A DNA stretch of 64,000 nucleotides from HXMU1420-13 sp965601825 (lineage in GTDB: Bacteria > Bacteroidota > Rhodothermia > Balneolales > Balneolaceae), in contig OZ271839.1 in NCBI GenBank assembly GCA_965601825.1, positions 124,001 to 188,000 on the forward strand, written 5' to 3'. The notes beneath the pieces were generated by a model that worked only from the letters and a program-made list of their open reading frames with translations, was not told the DNA's origin and ran no database searches. How positions within the stretch are numbered: the first letter of the stretch is position 1; each line of letters opens with the position of its first letter. The position numbers and the translations under genes were made by a program. Shown here piece by piece: positions 34,126-44,015 of this stretch.

Positions 34126-37100
34126 AAAAATTCTCAATTGCAGGAGGTATCTTAAACCGACCCATTTCGGTCATTATGATGACCTTAATCGTGATAGGTT
34201 TTGGTATATTCTCGTTAACTAACCTTAGAGTTACTCTATTTCCATCATTAAATATTCCGGTCATAGCCATCTCTACGGGTTATCAGAATGTCGCCCCTGA
34301 AGATATAGACCGTATTCTTGTAACTCCGATTGAAGGTGCAATTTCTGCTGTTGAAGGAATTGAGGAAATGGAATCGAATGTCAGTAGAGGGAATGCTTTC
34401 ATTCGAATGAATCTGTTCCCAGGAACTGATATTCGAAAAACGGAACTACAGATTCAAAAAGCTATTGATCAAATCCGAGGTGACCTGCCTGCTCAAGCCA
34501 GAGAACCAGTAATTTTCCAATTTGATCCGGAAAATCGTCCAATCATGCAGCTTAGTATCAATTCATCACTGAAAGGACTGGATGAATTGAGAAATCTGGC
34601 TGAAGAAGTTGTTGAACCAAATTTAGAAAGATTAGTAGGACTGGCTTCAGCTGATACAAGAGGTGGTTTAGAACGTCGTATATATGTAGATGTTTCTCCT
34701 ATGAAATTGGCACAGCACAACCTTGTTCCACAAGAACTCGAAAATGCTATTTCATCAAACAATACCCAGCTTCCTATGGGTAATGTGTTAGCTAATTCCA
34801 TTAGCTATTCAGTTCGAGCTGAATCCATGTATAAGACAGTCGATGAAATTCGAAACACCATTGTAAAAATCTCAGATAATGGTATTCCAATCCGTGTTCA
34901 GGATGTAGCAGATGTTTCTGATGGATTTACTGAGGTAACCAGTTTGGTGAATGTGAATGGTAATAACAATGTCTCTATCGAAGTTCAAAAGAACTCAGAT
35001 GCAAATACATTAGACGTAGTAAATGCAGTTAAAGCAACTGTTCCTTCAATTAATGAAATTCTTCCTCCTGGTGTCGAACTTCGGATACTAAGTGATGAAG
35101 GTCAAACTATCGACGATTCAATTAACAATCTTGCGCAATCATCATTAATTGCCCTAGTTGTAGTCGTTGCTGTTATTCTGATTTTCATGGGTGGTTGGAG
35201 AATTTCTCTTGTTGTAGCTCTATCTATTCCAGTTTCAATTTCTGCCTGTTTCGCAGCAATGTATGCGGCAGGTTTGACTCTCAATATTTTCACAATTTCT
35301 GCATTGGCATTGGCCATTGGTCTTTTAGTTGACAATGGGATTGTGGTATCTGAAAGTATTGCTCGAAAATTAGAAGACGGATTAACTAAGTATGAAGCAG
35401 CACTAACAGGTACTAATGAAGTTATAGGTCCACTCTTAGGCTCAACGCTAACAACACTAGGAGTTTTCATCCCAATAACTCTTATTACAGGTATTCAGGG
35501 TGCGCTTTTTAAGGAATTCGCGCTTACAATTAGTTTTGCGATTGGGATTTCATTTATTGCATCCATTGTATTAGTTCCTGTAATCGCGGTGCTTTTGCTC
35601 GATGTAAAACAATTTGGGAAAGGTGGAGTCATCTTCAAGGCCATTCATAAGTTAGAAGGTGGCTATGGCTTTATTCTTAATTGGATAATGCATCACAAAT
35701 GGATTCCAGCGATGATGTTATTCGGTATTATCTTTGGAACTATATACATCTTTGAGAATATTGAAAGAGAAGGTTTTCCTGAATCCGATACTGGTGAAAT
35801 TGATGTAAATGTAAGGTTGCAGGAAGGAACCAAGCTCGTTACTACTCTAGATGTAATGGAAAAGTTTGAAGGAATTCTCCTTTCCAAACCAGAAATTGAA
35901 ACTTTGATTTCCAATATTGGCCGAAGTAGGTGGATTGAACAGAGTAACGCAGGTAGTTTCTCTATCAAATTGGTACCTCTTGAAGAACGTGAATTAACCA
36001 GTAATGAAATTGCCGCTTCAATCCGACAGGAGTTAGTCTCTCCTGGTGCTACAGTTACCGCTAGAGTTGAAGGTGGTGGCTTACGTTTTGGAGGAAGAGG
36101 TTTTAGTTTTGGTGGTAACTCACTCCGATTGACTTTTATAGGTCCGGAAATGGAAGAATTGCTTAAAATTTCGAATAAAATCGAAGAGCGATTACTTGAC
36201 GACCCAAATATTACTGAGGTTGATAATGGTAGAACAGATCCAACACCAGAGTTACAATATATCGTTGATCGAAACAGAATTGGATTACTCAATTCTGGAG
36301 TTGCAAATGTTGCAGGTAACCTTCGCACACAGACATTAGGTAATCAGGCTGGATTCTTCCGATCAGAAGGAAGAGAAATACCTATTGAAGTGAGAACTTC
36401 GAAAGAAGCACTTACTTCACGTGAAGATCTTTTTGACCTTGAAGTACTTCAGTTTAATGATCAGCGAATACCAGTTGTAGCAGTCGGTGAATTTGTTGAG
36501 ACGAAAGGTGTCGACTCTTATCGAAAAAGAGATCGTGAAGTTTTGCTCGATGTGAATATTCAATTTAACGGTGAAGCCAGTGAGTATCGCGAATTGATAA
36601 CCAATTTCATTGAAGAAGAAATTGTACTTCCTGATGGATACCGATATGACTTCACTGGGGCAAGTGCAGAAACAGAACGATCATCAAACCAATTTTTGTG
36701 GGCCGGTCTAGCTGCCATTGTTCTAATGTTCATGATCATGGCGTCATTATTTGAAAATTTCCGTGACCCTTTTGTAATCTGGTTTTGTATACCAATGGCT
36801 ATTTTTGGTGCTATTGCTGGTTTGATGCTAACCGGCTCGCCTCTTAGTAATACTGGTTTTATTGGTTTATTTATGTTGGTTGGAATCATCTTGAATAATG
36901 GAATTGTACTCGTTGATTACATGCATCTTCGTACAAAAGAAATCGAAAATGATGTACTGATAAAGGAAACTGTTACCTGGAGAAATGGTCTCTTTGTAAT
37001 TATAACTATTATAGCCGCTATAGTATTAGCAATACTAGTTCATCCTGCCTGTATTGCAATTGTTTGTTATCCTTTATTTTTCTTCTGGAAAGAAAAACCA

Positions 37101-37412
37101 ACAAAACGTTTATCCAATCTAATAATTGGAGCTATCGAAGCGGCACAAAGAAGAATGAGACCTATTTTACTCACGGCAATAACAACTGTTTGCTCTATGA
37201 TCCCACTTTCATTAGAACTTGGTGCTGGTGCTGAATTGTGGTCTCCTTTAGCAAAAACCGTAATTTTTGGTCTTAGTTTTGGTGTGATATTTACACTTTT
37301 CATCACTCCAAGTTTATCAATCGGGTTAATGCAGGTTATTAAATGGATTCGACTTTTCTTCTCTATGTTAGTTTGGCCATTTATAAGGAAGAACATTTTT
37401 AGAATTGCTTAA
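34122..37412 (+). CDS. RND efflux permease 2 with an extra membrane insertion
   Basis: 1096-residue second RND pump, overlapping permease 1 by 4 bases (ATGA). Same overall layout, but two features differ. The TM4 motif is GLLVDNGIVVSES, with Asn in place of the second Asp of the proton relay. Between TM10 (ending VDYMHLRTK) and the RRMRPILLTAITT motif before TM11 there is an extra segment of about 55 residues (roughly 945-1003) containing two more hydrophobic stretches (FVIITIIAAIVLAILV and ACIAIVCYPLFFFW). The paired pumps with one adaptor resemble MdtABC, where MdtB and MdtC form a heterotrimer. No outer-membrane factor gene is present. Confidence 0.94.
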   Translation: MKKFSIAGGILNRPISVIMMTLIVIGFGIFSLTNLRVTLFPSLNIPVIAISTGYQNVAPEDIDRILVTPIEGAISAVEGIEEMESNVSRGNAFIRMNLFPGTDIRKTELQIQKAIDQIRGDLPAQAREPVIFQFDPENRPIMQLSINSSLKGLDELRNLAEEVVEPNLERLVGLASADTRGGLERRIYVDVSPMKLAQHNLVPQELENAISSNNTQLPMGNVLANSISYSVRAESMYKTVDEIRNTIVKISDNGIPIRVQDVADVSDGFTEVTSLVNVNGNNNVSIEVQKNSDANTLDVVNAVKATVPSINEILPPGVELRILSDEGQTIDDSINNLAQSSLIALVVVVAVILIFMGGWRISLVVALSIPVSISACFAAMYAAGLTLNIFTISALALAIGLLVDNGIVVSESIARKLEDGLTKYEAALTGTNEVIGPLLGSTLTTLGVFIPITLITGIQGALFKEFALTISFAIGISFIASIVLVPVIAVLLLDVKQFGKGGVIFKAIHKLEGGYGFILNWIMHHKWIPAMMLFGIIFGTIYIFENIEREGFPESDTGEIDVNVRLQEGTKLVTTLDVMEKFEGILLSKPEIETLISNIGRSRWIEQSNAGSFSIKLVPLEERELTSNEIAASIRQELVSPGATVTARVEGGGLRFGGRGFSFGGNSLRLTFIGPEMEELLKISNKIEERLLDDPNITEVDNGRTDPTPELQYIVDRNRIGLLNSGVANVAGNLRTQTLGNQAGFFRSEGREIPIEVRTSKEALTSREDLFDLEVLQFNDQRIPVVAVGEFVETKGVDSYRKRDREVLLDVNIQFNGEASEYRELITNFIEEEIVLPDGYRYDFTGASAETERSSNQFLWAGLAAIVLMFMIMASLFENFRDPFVIWFCIPMAIFGAIAGLMLTGSPLSNTGFIGLFMLVGIILNNGIVLVDYMHLRTKEIENDVLIKETVTWRNGLFVIITIIAAIVLAILVHPACIAIVCYPLFFFWKEKPTKRLSNLIIGAIEAAQRRMRPILLTAITTVCSMIPLSLELGAGAELWSPLAKTVIFGLSFGVIFTLFITPSLSIGLMQVIKWIRLFFSMLVWPFIRKNIFRIA

Positions 37413-37491
37413 GTAGATATTTGAAGACGCTAATTTACATTTGAGAACGTTTTTTATATTCTAAGAGTAATAACCATGAAAGGAGTACACT

Positions 37492-37791
37492 ATGAGTAAA
37501 ACAGGAAATTTTATAGCAGGATTATTGACAGGGGCGATGGCTGGAACAGTACTAGCTTTACTATACGCTCCTGATACTGGTAAAAATACAAGAGATCGAC
37601 TTTCGTATCGTTTAAGTACCTATCGTGATGAACTTAACGACCTGATTTCAGAATTAAGAAAAGAGAAACAAAAACTAATTTCTGAAGCAAAAGAAAAAGG
37701 CGAAGCTGTTGTTTCTGAAGCAAAAGAAAAAGCAGATCATCTAATAAAAGAAGCTGAAGATCTCTTGCATTCTATCGACTCAAAAGAATAA
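37492..37791 (+). CDS. YtxH-domain protein
   Basis: 99-residue YtxH-like protein. One N-terminal hydrophobic segment (NFIAGLLTGAMAGTVLALLYAP, about residues 6-27) leads to TGKNTRDRL and a long charged coiled coil with repeats of SEAKEKG/A. Such small proteins are often general-stress-induced; function is unclear. A strong ribosome site AAAGGAG (37479-37485) lies 6 bases ahead of the ATG. A TACATTTG box near 37434 is a possible promoter element. A terminator follows. Confidence 0.88.
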   Translation: MSKTGNFIAGLLTGAMAGTVLALLYAPDTGKNTRDRLSYRLSTYRDELNDLISELRKEKQKLISEAKEKGEAVVSEAKEKADHLIKEAEDLLHSIDSKE

Positions 37792-37841
37792 TAATCTTAA
37801 TAAGTATCATTTCTCTTTATTGAGATGATTTAACAATTTCT

Positions 37842-37876
37842 AAACCCGGAAATGAATAATCATTTCTGGGTTTTTT
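37842..37876 (+). terminator. intrinsic terminator after the YtxH gene
   Basis: Stem AAACCCGGAAATG (37842-37854) with CATTTCTGGGTTT (37861-37873), one G-T pair, six-base loop, followed by a T-run. It lies 50 bases past the stop codon and between convergent genes. Confidence 0.85.
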
Positions 37877-37926
37877 ATTTCTTGAATATTTTTTTAGAAG
37901 CTGATGCAATTAGAAAAGAAATCCAT

Positions 37927-39570
37927 CTAGTTTTCTACTGTGGAATTCTCTACTCCTTCCTTATAAATCTCTTCTAAAACTGTACTTAAATACGAGCCCT
38001 CTAAATTATTATTTATCGCTTTGTGAATCATATTTACAGTATATATATCGAGAGCTCTATTATTTGATGCATATTCTATGCCTTCTCTAAGTAGTTCACT
38101 ATTGAATGGTAACCAATGAACTAATTCATAATAATGCTGTGCATAGGATATGGAATCATTATTAGACTCCGTAAATTTCACTACTTCACGAAGTGATACG
38201 GCAACTAATTCATCGAAGCGCCAGGTATTTGCTCCTATTGAATCAGCATATGAAATGCTTTGCAATTGCTGAAAAGCAAGTTCAAAAGCCGCTAACTCTT
38301 CCTCAGGCGTTAATCCTTTAACAAATGGATATCCATTAAGTAGTCGCGCAATTGCCGCTGATGAAAATGAGTTCTCGAAATCACTGATGGTAAGTGGAGT
38401 ATCAAACCTGCTTTCAGCATAAGACTCACTCAATAATCCAATCTCTAAGAGCTCATTAAAAAATAAATCAGCCATTATATTATGGCCTATCTCATTTGGA
38501 TGCAGGTGATCAATAAACATAGAATTATCAGCAATACCAGAAATTGATAATTCATTTAAAACTGTTTCAACATCTACTAGATAAACATCTTCTTGAGTTG
38601 CAAATTCTCTAATTTTCTGATTAATAGCATTTGGTGCTCGAAAACGAATGGTGTCAAACTCCTTGGCATTTTCAAACTGATTTTTTGCTCTAATTGTATC
38701 CTGAATTGCTAAAAATTGATTTCCTAAATCATAGGCATTAATAGCATCCCAAAACGAACCAAGTGGTGGTTGATCTTTCAAATTTGAAGCAACTGTTCCA
38801 ATAAAAACGGGAACATCTTTTCTTTTAAAAATTGATAGAACATCTTCAATATTTGTCTCAAACTGTTCTATTCCTGCTTCATATACTTGGCTTTCTTTTC
38901 TGATATTCGATTCGCTAACGACTCTTGCCATTAATGTTCTTTGCACACCTGTGTTCAACTCACTTGGTGCTAATAAATCTTCCATAAATTGATAAAGGAG
39001 AAAATTCTTAAACCAAAGAATTAAACGTTTCATCCAAACACTATTTCCGATATTAAACTGAGTACTTCCAACTCCAAAAGAACCATAATACTCATTATGA
39101 CCCGCGTAAATAATTATGGCATCCGCTTCATAGTCTTTGACTGATTTCGCCAAATCATGAATCACATAACTATTTACAGCAGTCATTCCCAGATTAATCA
39201 CTTCGACATTGAGTGACTTAGTGTTCAAAAGAAGTTTTTGTTCTAACTGATTAGCAAAGCTATAATAGAAATTATAAGGAAACCCTTGTGCAGATGAACC
39301 GCCAAAAACAAACACTCTAAAAGTTGAATCAGATTTCTCTTTCCGAAAAGGATTAGGTGCTATTTGCGGTACAAAAGATGGAAAATATCGAGTTACATAA
39401 TTCGGGTTAACGATCAAGTAATCATCATTTACTGCATACTCAACAAACAACTCTCTTCCTTCAGAATTGTAACTAGAAATCCTAAAACCTATCTCAATTA
39501 GAGCGAGTAAAAAGACTGGTATCAATAGAGTTATAATCCAGAATAATATCTTTTTTGAATGGCCGCTCAT
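37927..39570 (-). CDS. membrane-anchored SGNH/GDSL hydrolase
   Basis: 547-residue protein with one N-terminal membrane helix (about 8-29) and an extracytoplasmic SGNH hydrolase domain. Block I is GGSSAQG with candidate nucleophile Ser92; block III is YAGHNEYYG with Asn159; block V is DHLHPNEIGH near residue 350, giving the catalytic Asp and His. The last 150 residues are helical without recognised domain. SGNH enzymes hydrolyse esters, often acetyl groups on sugars or lipids; the substrate is unknown. It is alone between two terminators. Confidence 0.87.
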   Translation of the reverse strand: MSGHSKKILFWIITLLIPVFLLALIEIGFRISSYNSEGRELFVEYAVNDDYLIVNPNYVTRYFPSFVPQIAPNPFRKEKSDSTFRVFVFGGSSAQGFPYNFYYSFANQLEQKLLLNTKSLNVEVINLGMTAVNSYVIHDLAKSVKDYEADAIIIYAGHNEYYGSFGVGSTQFNIGNSVWMKRLILWFKNFLLYQFMEDLLAPSELNTGVQRTLMARVVSESNIRKESQVYEAGIEQFETNIEDVLSIFKRKDVPVFIGTVASNLKDQPPLGSFWDAINAYDLGNQFLAIQDTIRAKNQFENAKEFDTIRFRAPNAINQKIREFATQEDVYLVDVETVLNELSISGIADNSMFIDHLHPNEIGHNIMADLFFNELLEIGLLSESYAESRFDTPLTISDFENSFSSAAIARLLNGYPFVKGLTPEEELAAFELAFQQLQSISYADSIGANTWRFDELVAVSLREVVKFTESNNDSISYAQHYYELVHWLPFNSELLREGIEYASNNRALDIYTVNMIHKAINNNLEGSYLSTVLEEIYKEGVENSTVEN

Positions 39571-39627
39571 TAACTATTTAGAATTTTTGAGATATGACAT
39601 TTAAGATAACATCAGGCTTCTTTAAAC

Positions 39628-39654
39628 AAAAAAAGCCCCTCGTTTGAGGGGCTT
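39628..39654 (-). terminator. terminator of the rpoBC operon
   Basis: Perfect 9-bp stem AAGCCCCTC (39633-39641) with GAGGGGCTT (39646-39654), GTTT loop, then seven T residues on the minus strand. It lies 23 bases after the rpoC stop. Confidence 0.93.
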
Positions 39655-39676
39655 AATTTTTTATCAAGTACTAAGC

Positions 39677-42600
39677 TTATTCAGCTGGACTAAGTGGCTC
39701 TTCATTATCACCACCAAGCGCCTCAAATACTTGTGCAACTTCAGCTTCTCCAGCTTCCATATCTCTTTTTGAGCCAACAATAATATCGTTGTACTCACGA
39801 AGACCAGTACCAGCTGGCACCTTGTGACCTACTACTACGTTTTCTTTTAGTCCACGTAAGAAGTCTTTCTTCGCTTCGATAGAAGCCTGAGTTAGTACTT
39901 TCGTTGTTTCCTGGAATGAAGCAGCAGATAGCCAGCTTTCAGTAGAAAGAGCTGCTCTCGTGATACCTAACAAGATCGGTTTTGAAATTGCTGGCTCAGC
40001 TTCACGAGTTTCAAGTTCAGCTTTTTCTTCTTTGATTAGCTGATTATTGATGTCACGAACTTCACGTCTGTCAAGGATAGTTCCTTTCTTTAGTTCACTA
40101 CCACCTTCATCAGTAACTACAAACTTACCAATTAACTCATCGTTTCTTTGGTTTACTTCGTAGCGATCAACCTTGTCGCCTTCCAGGAACATAGTATCAC
40201 CCGGATCAGTGATTTCAACCTTCTGCATCATTGTGCTAACAATCACCTCAATGTGCTTATCGTTGATTTTCACACCCTGTAAACGGTAAACTTCCTGAAT
40301 CTCGTTCACTAAGTAAGACTGTACAGCGTATGGTCCAAGAATATTTAGAATATCTTGTGCCGGAATTGTACCATCTGATAAAGGCTGACCTGCTTTCACG
40401 AAGTCATTTGATTGTACAAGAATGTGCTTGCTTAACGAAATTAAATACTTCTTCTCATCAGTACCGTCTTTCGATTTTACAATTACTTCCTGAGAACCAC
40501 GCTTACGTCCACCCATTTCAACAATACCATCAATTTCTGATACTGTAGCCGGATCACTTGGAGAGCGCGCCTCAAATAATTCGGTTACACGAGGTAAACC
40601 TGCCGTGATATCCTTAGATTTTGAAGTAGCTCTTGGAATCTTAGCAATAACCTGACCAGCACTTACAACTTCACCGTCTTCAATAACGATGTGTGTTTCA
40701 ACCGGTAAAGTGCTTTCACGTAGTCTATCACCTTCGCCACGTATAGCTAAGGTTGGTACTAAAGAACGATCCTTAGAATCGATGATTACTTTTTCACGGT
40801 GACCAGTTTGAGCATCTGTATCCTCAGTATAAGTTAATCCTTCAAGGATATCTTTATACTGAACAGTACCATCAATCTCAGAGTAAATCAAAGCGTTGTA
40901 TGGATCCCACTTACACAATTGTGCACCTTTTGGAACCATATCGCCTTCTTCAGTCATCATTTCAGAACCATAAGGAACATTGTAGCTAATCAGCACTTTT
41001 CCTTCGTCATCAACGATTTTTAATTCACCCGCACGGCTAAGAACAACATTGTGCTCTTCTTCACCATCGTCATAAACAACAACTCGGATATTCTCGAACT
41101 CAACTTTACCTGCGAATTTCGCTTTGTGCTGAGAGTCAGCCTCCAGACGAGATGCAGTACCACCAACGTGGAAAGTTCTAAGTGTTAACTGAGTACCAGG
41201 CTCACCAATAGATTGTGCAGCAATTACACCAACCGCTTCACCTTTTTCAACTACAGTTCCTCGTGCAAGGTCACGTCCGTAACACTTCGCACATACACCA
41301 CGACCTGTTTCGCAAGTTAATACTGAACGGATATCAACTTGTTCAATAGATGTTTCTGCAATTTTCTTTGCAACTGCTTCGTCGATCATTTGATTTGCTT
41401 CACAAATCAATTCATCAGAAATCGGATCGTAAATATCATGCAATGAGAATCTACCGATAATACGATCTTCAAGACGCTCGATGATATCTTCATTGTCTTT
41501 TAGAGCTTCCATCTTGATTCCACGAAGTGTACCACAATCATCTTCAGTGATAATTACATCTTGTGAAACATCAACAAGACGACGAGTTAAGTAACCCGCA
41601 TCCGCAGTTTTAAGAGCCGTATCAGCAAGACCTTTACGAGCACCGTGAGTAGAGATAAAGTATTCAAGTACACTCAATCCTTCTTTAAATGAAGATAGAA
41701 TTGGATTCTCAATTACTTCGTTACCCTGCTGAAGGCCTGACTTTTGCGGCTTGGCCATCAAACCACGCATACCACCTAACTGGCGAATCTGCTCTTTAGA
41801 ACCACGAGCACCAGAATCGGCCATCATGAATACTGGGTTGAAACCTTCACGGTCATCAGCTAATGCTTTGAATAGTGTTTCAGAAACACGGTTAGTTGTG
41901 CTCGTCCACTTATCAATTACCTGATTGTAACGCTCATTATCAGTAATGAAACCCATTTCGTAACGACCTTGGATATCCGTTACTTCATCTTTTGCACCAT
42001 CAATTAATTCGGCTTTAGCATTAGGGATAATAATGTCCTCTAAACTAAACGATAAACCACCTCTGGTCGCATTTTCGTAACCAAGAGACTTCATATTATC
42101 AAGGAAAGCTGAACATGTCGCTGTTCCGGTAGTAGCATGAATTTCACCAATCAAAATTCTTAGCTCTTTTTTACCAAGAGTTTTGTTAATGAAGCCCATT
42201 TCCTCAGGTACAATCTCATTGAATAGAACTCTACCTGTTGAAGTTTTTACAACTTCAGATACTTGCTCACCTTCTTCATTCAACGTGTTAATTCGAACGT
42301 TGATTTTCGCATGCATGTCAATTTTGCCCTGATCGTAAGCAACAATTACTTCATCAGCAGATGCAAAAGTTTTGCCTTCACCAACCTGACCGCCACGTGG
42401 CTTTGTTAGGTAGTAAAGACCTAAAATCATATCCTGAGATGGAACAGCAATAGGTCCACCTGACGCAGGACTCATAATATTGTGAGAACCTAGCATTAAG
42501 ACAGATGCTTCAAGAATTGCATCGTGGCTTAATGGTAAGTGAACCGCCATCTGATCACCATCGAAATCAGCGTTAAATGCTGTACACGCTAGTGGATGAA

Positions 42601-43984
42601 GACGAATCGCTTTCTCTTCAATAAGAACCGGCTGGAATGCCTGAATACCAAGTCTGTGAAGAGTTGGGGCACGGTTCAACATTACCGGATGTCCAGTAAT
42701 TACATTTTCAAGAACTTCCCAAACAACAGCGTCACGACGATCAACAACTTTTTTAGCTGATTTCACCGTTTTCACATATCCACGCTCAATTAAGCGACGA
42801 ATAATAAATGGCTTGTAAAGCTCAACCGCCATTTCTTTTGGAAGACCACACTCATGCATCTTCAACTCAGGTCCAACAACAATTACTGAACGACCTGAAT
42901 AATCAACACGCTTACCAAGTAGGTTCTGACGGAAACGACCACTCTTACCTTTCAACATATCGCTGAGAGATTTCAGAGGACGGTTGTTGTTTCTTACAGC
43001 ATTTGATTTACGAGAGTTATCATATAATGAATCAACAGCTTCCTGCAACATGCGCTTCTCATTTCTAAGAATTACATCAGGAGCTTTGATGTCGATCAAT
43101 CTCTTCAGACGATTGTTTCTGATGATAACACGACGGTAAAGGTCATTTAAGTCAGATGTTGCAAATCTACCACCTTCAAGAGGTACAAGTGGTCTTAATT
43201 CTGGTGGTATAACCGGAATTACTCTTTGTACCATCCACTCAGGGCGGTTTTCTGTATGCTGAGCAGCAGCTCTGAAAGACTCAATTACCTGAAGACGCTT
43301 TAGCTTCTTCTTCTTACGCATCTGTGAAGTTTCATTCTTCACTTCATAGCGTAACTGGTAAGCTAATTCATCTAGGTCAAGGTCGGCCAACATAGCTTCA
43401 AGAGCATCTGCACCTTCCTTTACAATGAATTTATCCTCATCGTCATCATCCAGATCAAAATTATCTTCTGGAAGCTGATCAAAAATGTCATACTTCTCTT
43501 CTTCAGAGATTAAATCACCCTTTGCATAACCTAAGTCACGCGCTAAGCCTGGATTGATAATCACGAAAGTCTCGTAATAAACAATACGGTCTAGGTTTTT
43601 AGATGATAATCCTAACAAGTAAGCAATCTTGTTTGGAAGAGATTTGAAATACCAAATATGTACAGTTGGAACGGTTAGGGTAATATGACCCATACGCTCG
43701 CGACGTACCGCTTTTCTAGTTACTTCAACACCACAACGATCACAGATAATGCCTTTGTAACGGATTCTCTTGTACTTTCCACAATGGCACTCATAATCTT
43801 TTACCGGTCCAAAGATTTTCTCACAGAAAAGACCATCCATTTCTGGTTTGAACGTACGGTAATTAATTGTTTCAGGGGTTAATACTTCCCCATGTGAACG
43901 TGATAAAATTGTTTCAGCAGAAGCAAGCGAAATGCCAATGCTGCTGAAGTCGTTGGTTACTGCTAATGTTTTTGTAATTGGCAA
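39677..43984 (-). CDS. rpoC: DNA-directed RNA polymerase subunit beta'
   Basis: 1435-residue largest subunit of RNA polymerase. The N-terminal zinc site is C66, C68, C81, C84 (CHCGK...CDRCG); the catalytic Mg-binding motif NADFDGDQM lies near residue 471; the second zinc site is in CETGRGVCAKCYG. The start codon is TTG (43982-43984) with a strong GGAGGA Shine-Dalgarno (43991-43996) 7 bases ahead; the next in-frame ATG is codon 49, so TTG is secure. The gene follows rpoB by 31 bases and ends at a terminator. Confidence 0.98.
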   Translation of the reverse strand: MPITKTLAVTNDFSSIGISLASAETILSRSHGEVLTPETINYRTFKPEMDGLFCEKIFGPVKDYECHCGKYKRIRYKGIICDRCGVEVTRKAVRRERMGHITLTVPTVHIWYFKSLPNKIAYLLGLSSKNLDRIVYYETFVIINPGLARDLGYAKGDLISEEEKYDIFDQLPEDNFDLDDDDEDKFIVKEGADALEAMLADLDLDELAYQLRYEVKNETSQMRKKKKLKRLQVIESFRAAAQHTENRPEWMVQRVIPVIPPELRPLVPLEGGRFATSDLNDLYRRVIIRNNRLKRLIDIKAPDVILRNEKRMLQEAVDSLYDNSRKSNAVRNNNRPLKSLSDMLKGKSGRFRQNLLGKRVDYSGRSVIVVGPELKMHECGLPKEMAVELYKPFIIRRLIERGYVKTVKSAKKVVDRRDAVVWEVLENVITGHPVMLNRAPTLHRLGIQAFQPVLIEEKAIRLHPLACTAFNADFDGDQMAVHLPLSHDAILEASVLMLGSHNIMSPASGGPIAVPSQDMILGLYYLTKPRGGQVGEGKTFASADEVIVAYDQGKIDMHAKINVRINTLNEEGEQVSEVVKTSTGRVLFNEIVPEEMGFINKTLGKKELRILIGEIHATTGTATCSAFLDNMKSLGYENATRGGLSFSLEDIIIPNAKAELIDGAKDEVTDIQGRYEMGFITDNERYNQVIDKWTSTTNRVSETLFKALADDREGFNPVFMMADSGARGSKEQIRQLGGMRGLMAKPQKSGLQQGNEVIENPILSSFKEGLSVLEYFISTHGARKGLADTALKTADAGYLTRRLVDVSQDVIITEDDCGTLRGIKMEALKDNEDIIERLEDRIIGRFSLHDIYDPISDELICEANQMIDEAVAKKIAETSIEQVDIRSVLTCETGRGVCAKCYGRDLARGTVVEKGEAVGVIAAQSIGEPGTQLTLRTFHVGGTASRLEADSQHKAKFAGKVEFENIRVVVYDDGEEEHNVVLSRAGELKIVDDEGKVLISYNVPYGSEMMTEEGDMVPKGAQLCKWDPYNALIYSEIDGTVQYKDILEGLTYTEDTDAQTGHREKVIIDSKDRSLVPTLAIRGEGDRLRESTLPVETHIVIEDGEVVSAGQVIAKIPRATSKSKDITAGLPRVTELFEARSPSDPATVSEIDGIVEMGGRKRGSQEVIVKSKDGTDEKKYLISLSKHILVQSNDFVKAGQPLSDGTIPAQDILNILGPYAVQSYLVNEIQEVYRLQGVKINDKHIEVIVSTMMQKVEITDPGDTMFLEGDKVDRYEVNQRNDELIGKFVVTDEGGSELKKGTILDRREVRDINNQLIKEEKAELETREAEPAISKPILLGITRAALSTESWLSAASFQETTKVLTQASIEAKKDFLRGLKENVVVGHKVPAGTGLREYNDIIVGSKRDMEAGEAEVAQVFEALGGDNEEPLSPAE

Positions 43985-44015
43985 GGGTTTTCCTCCGATT
44001 CTGTATTAACAGTGA

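Noticed and set aside
35102..36328. Long minus-strand open frames opposite permease 2
   Set aside because: They lack homology and ribosome sites and lie wholly within a well-supported RND gene.
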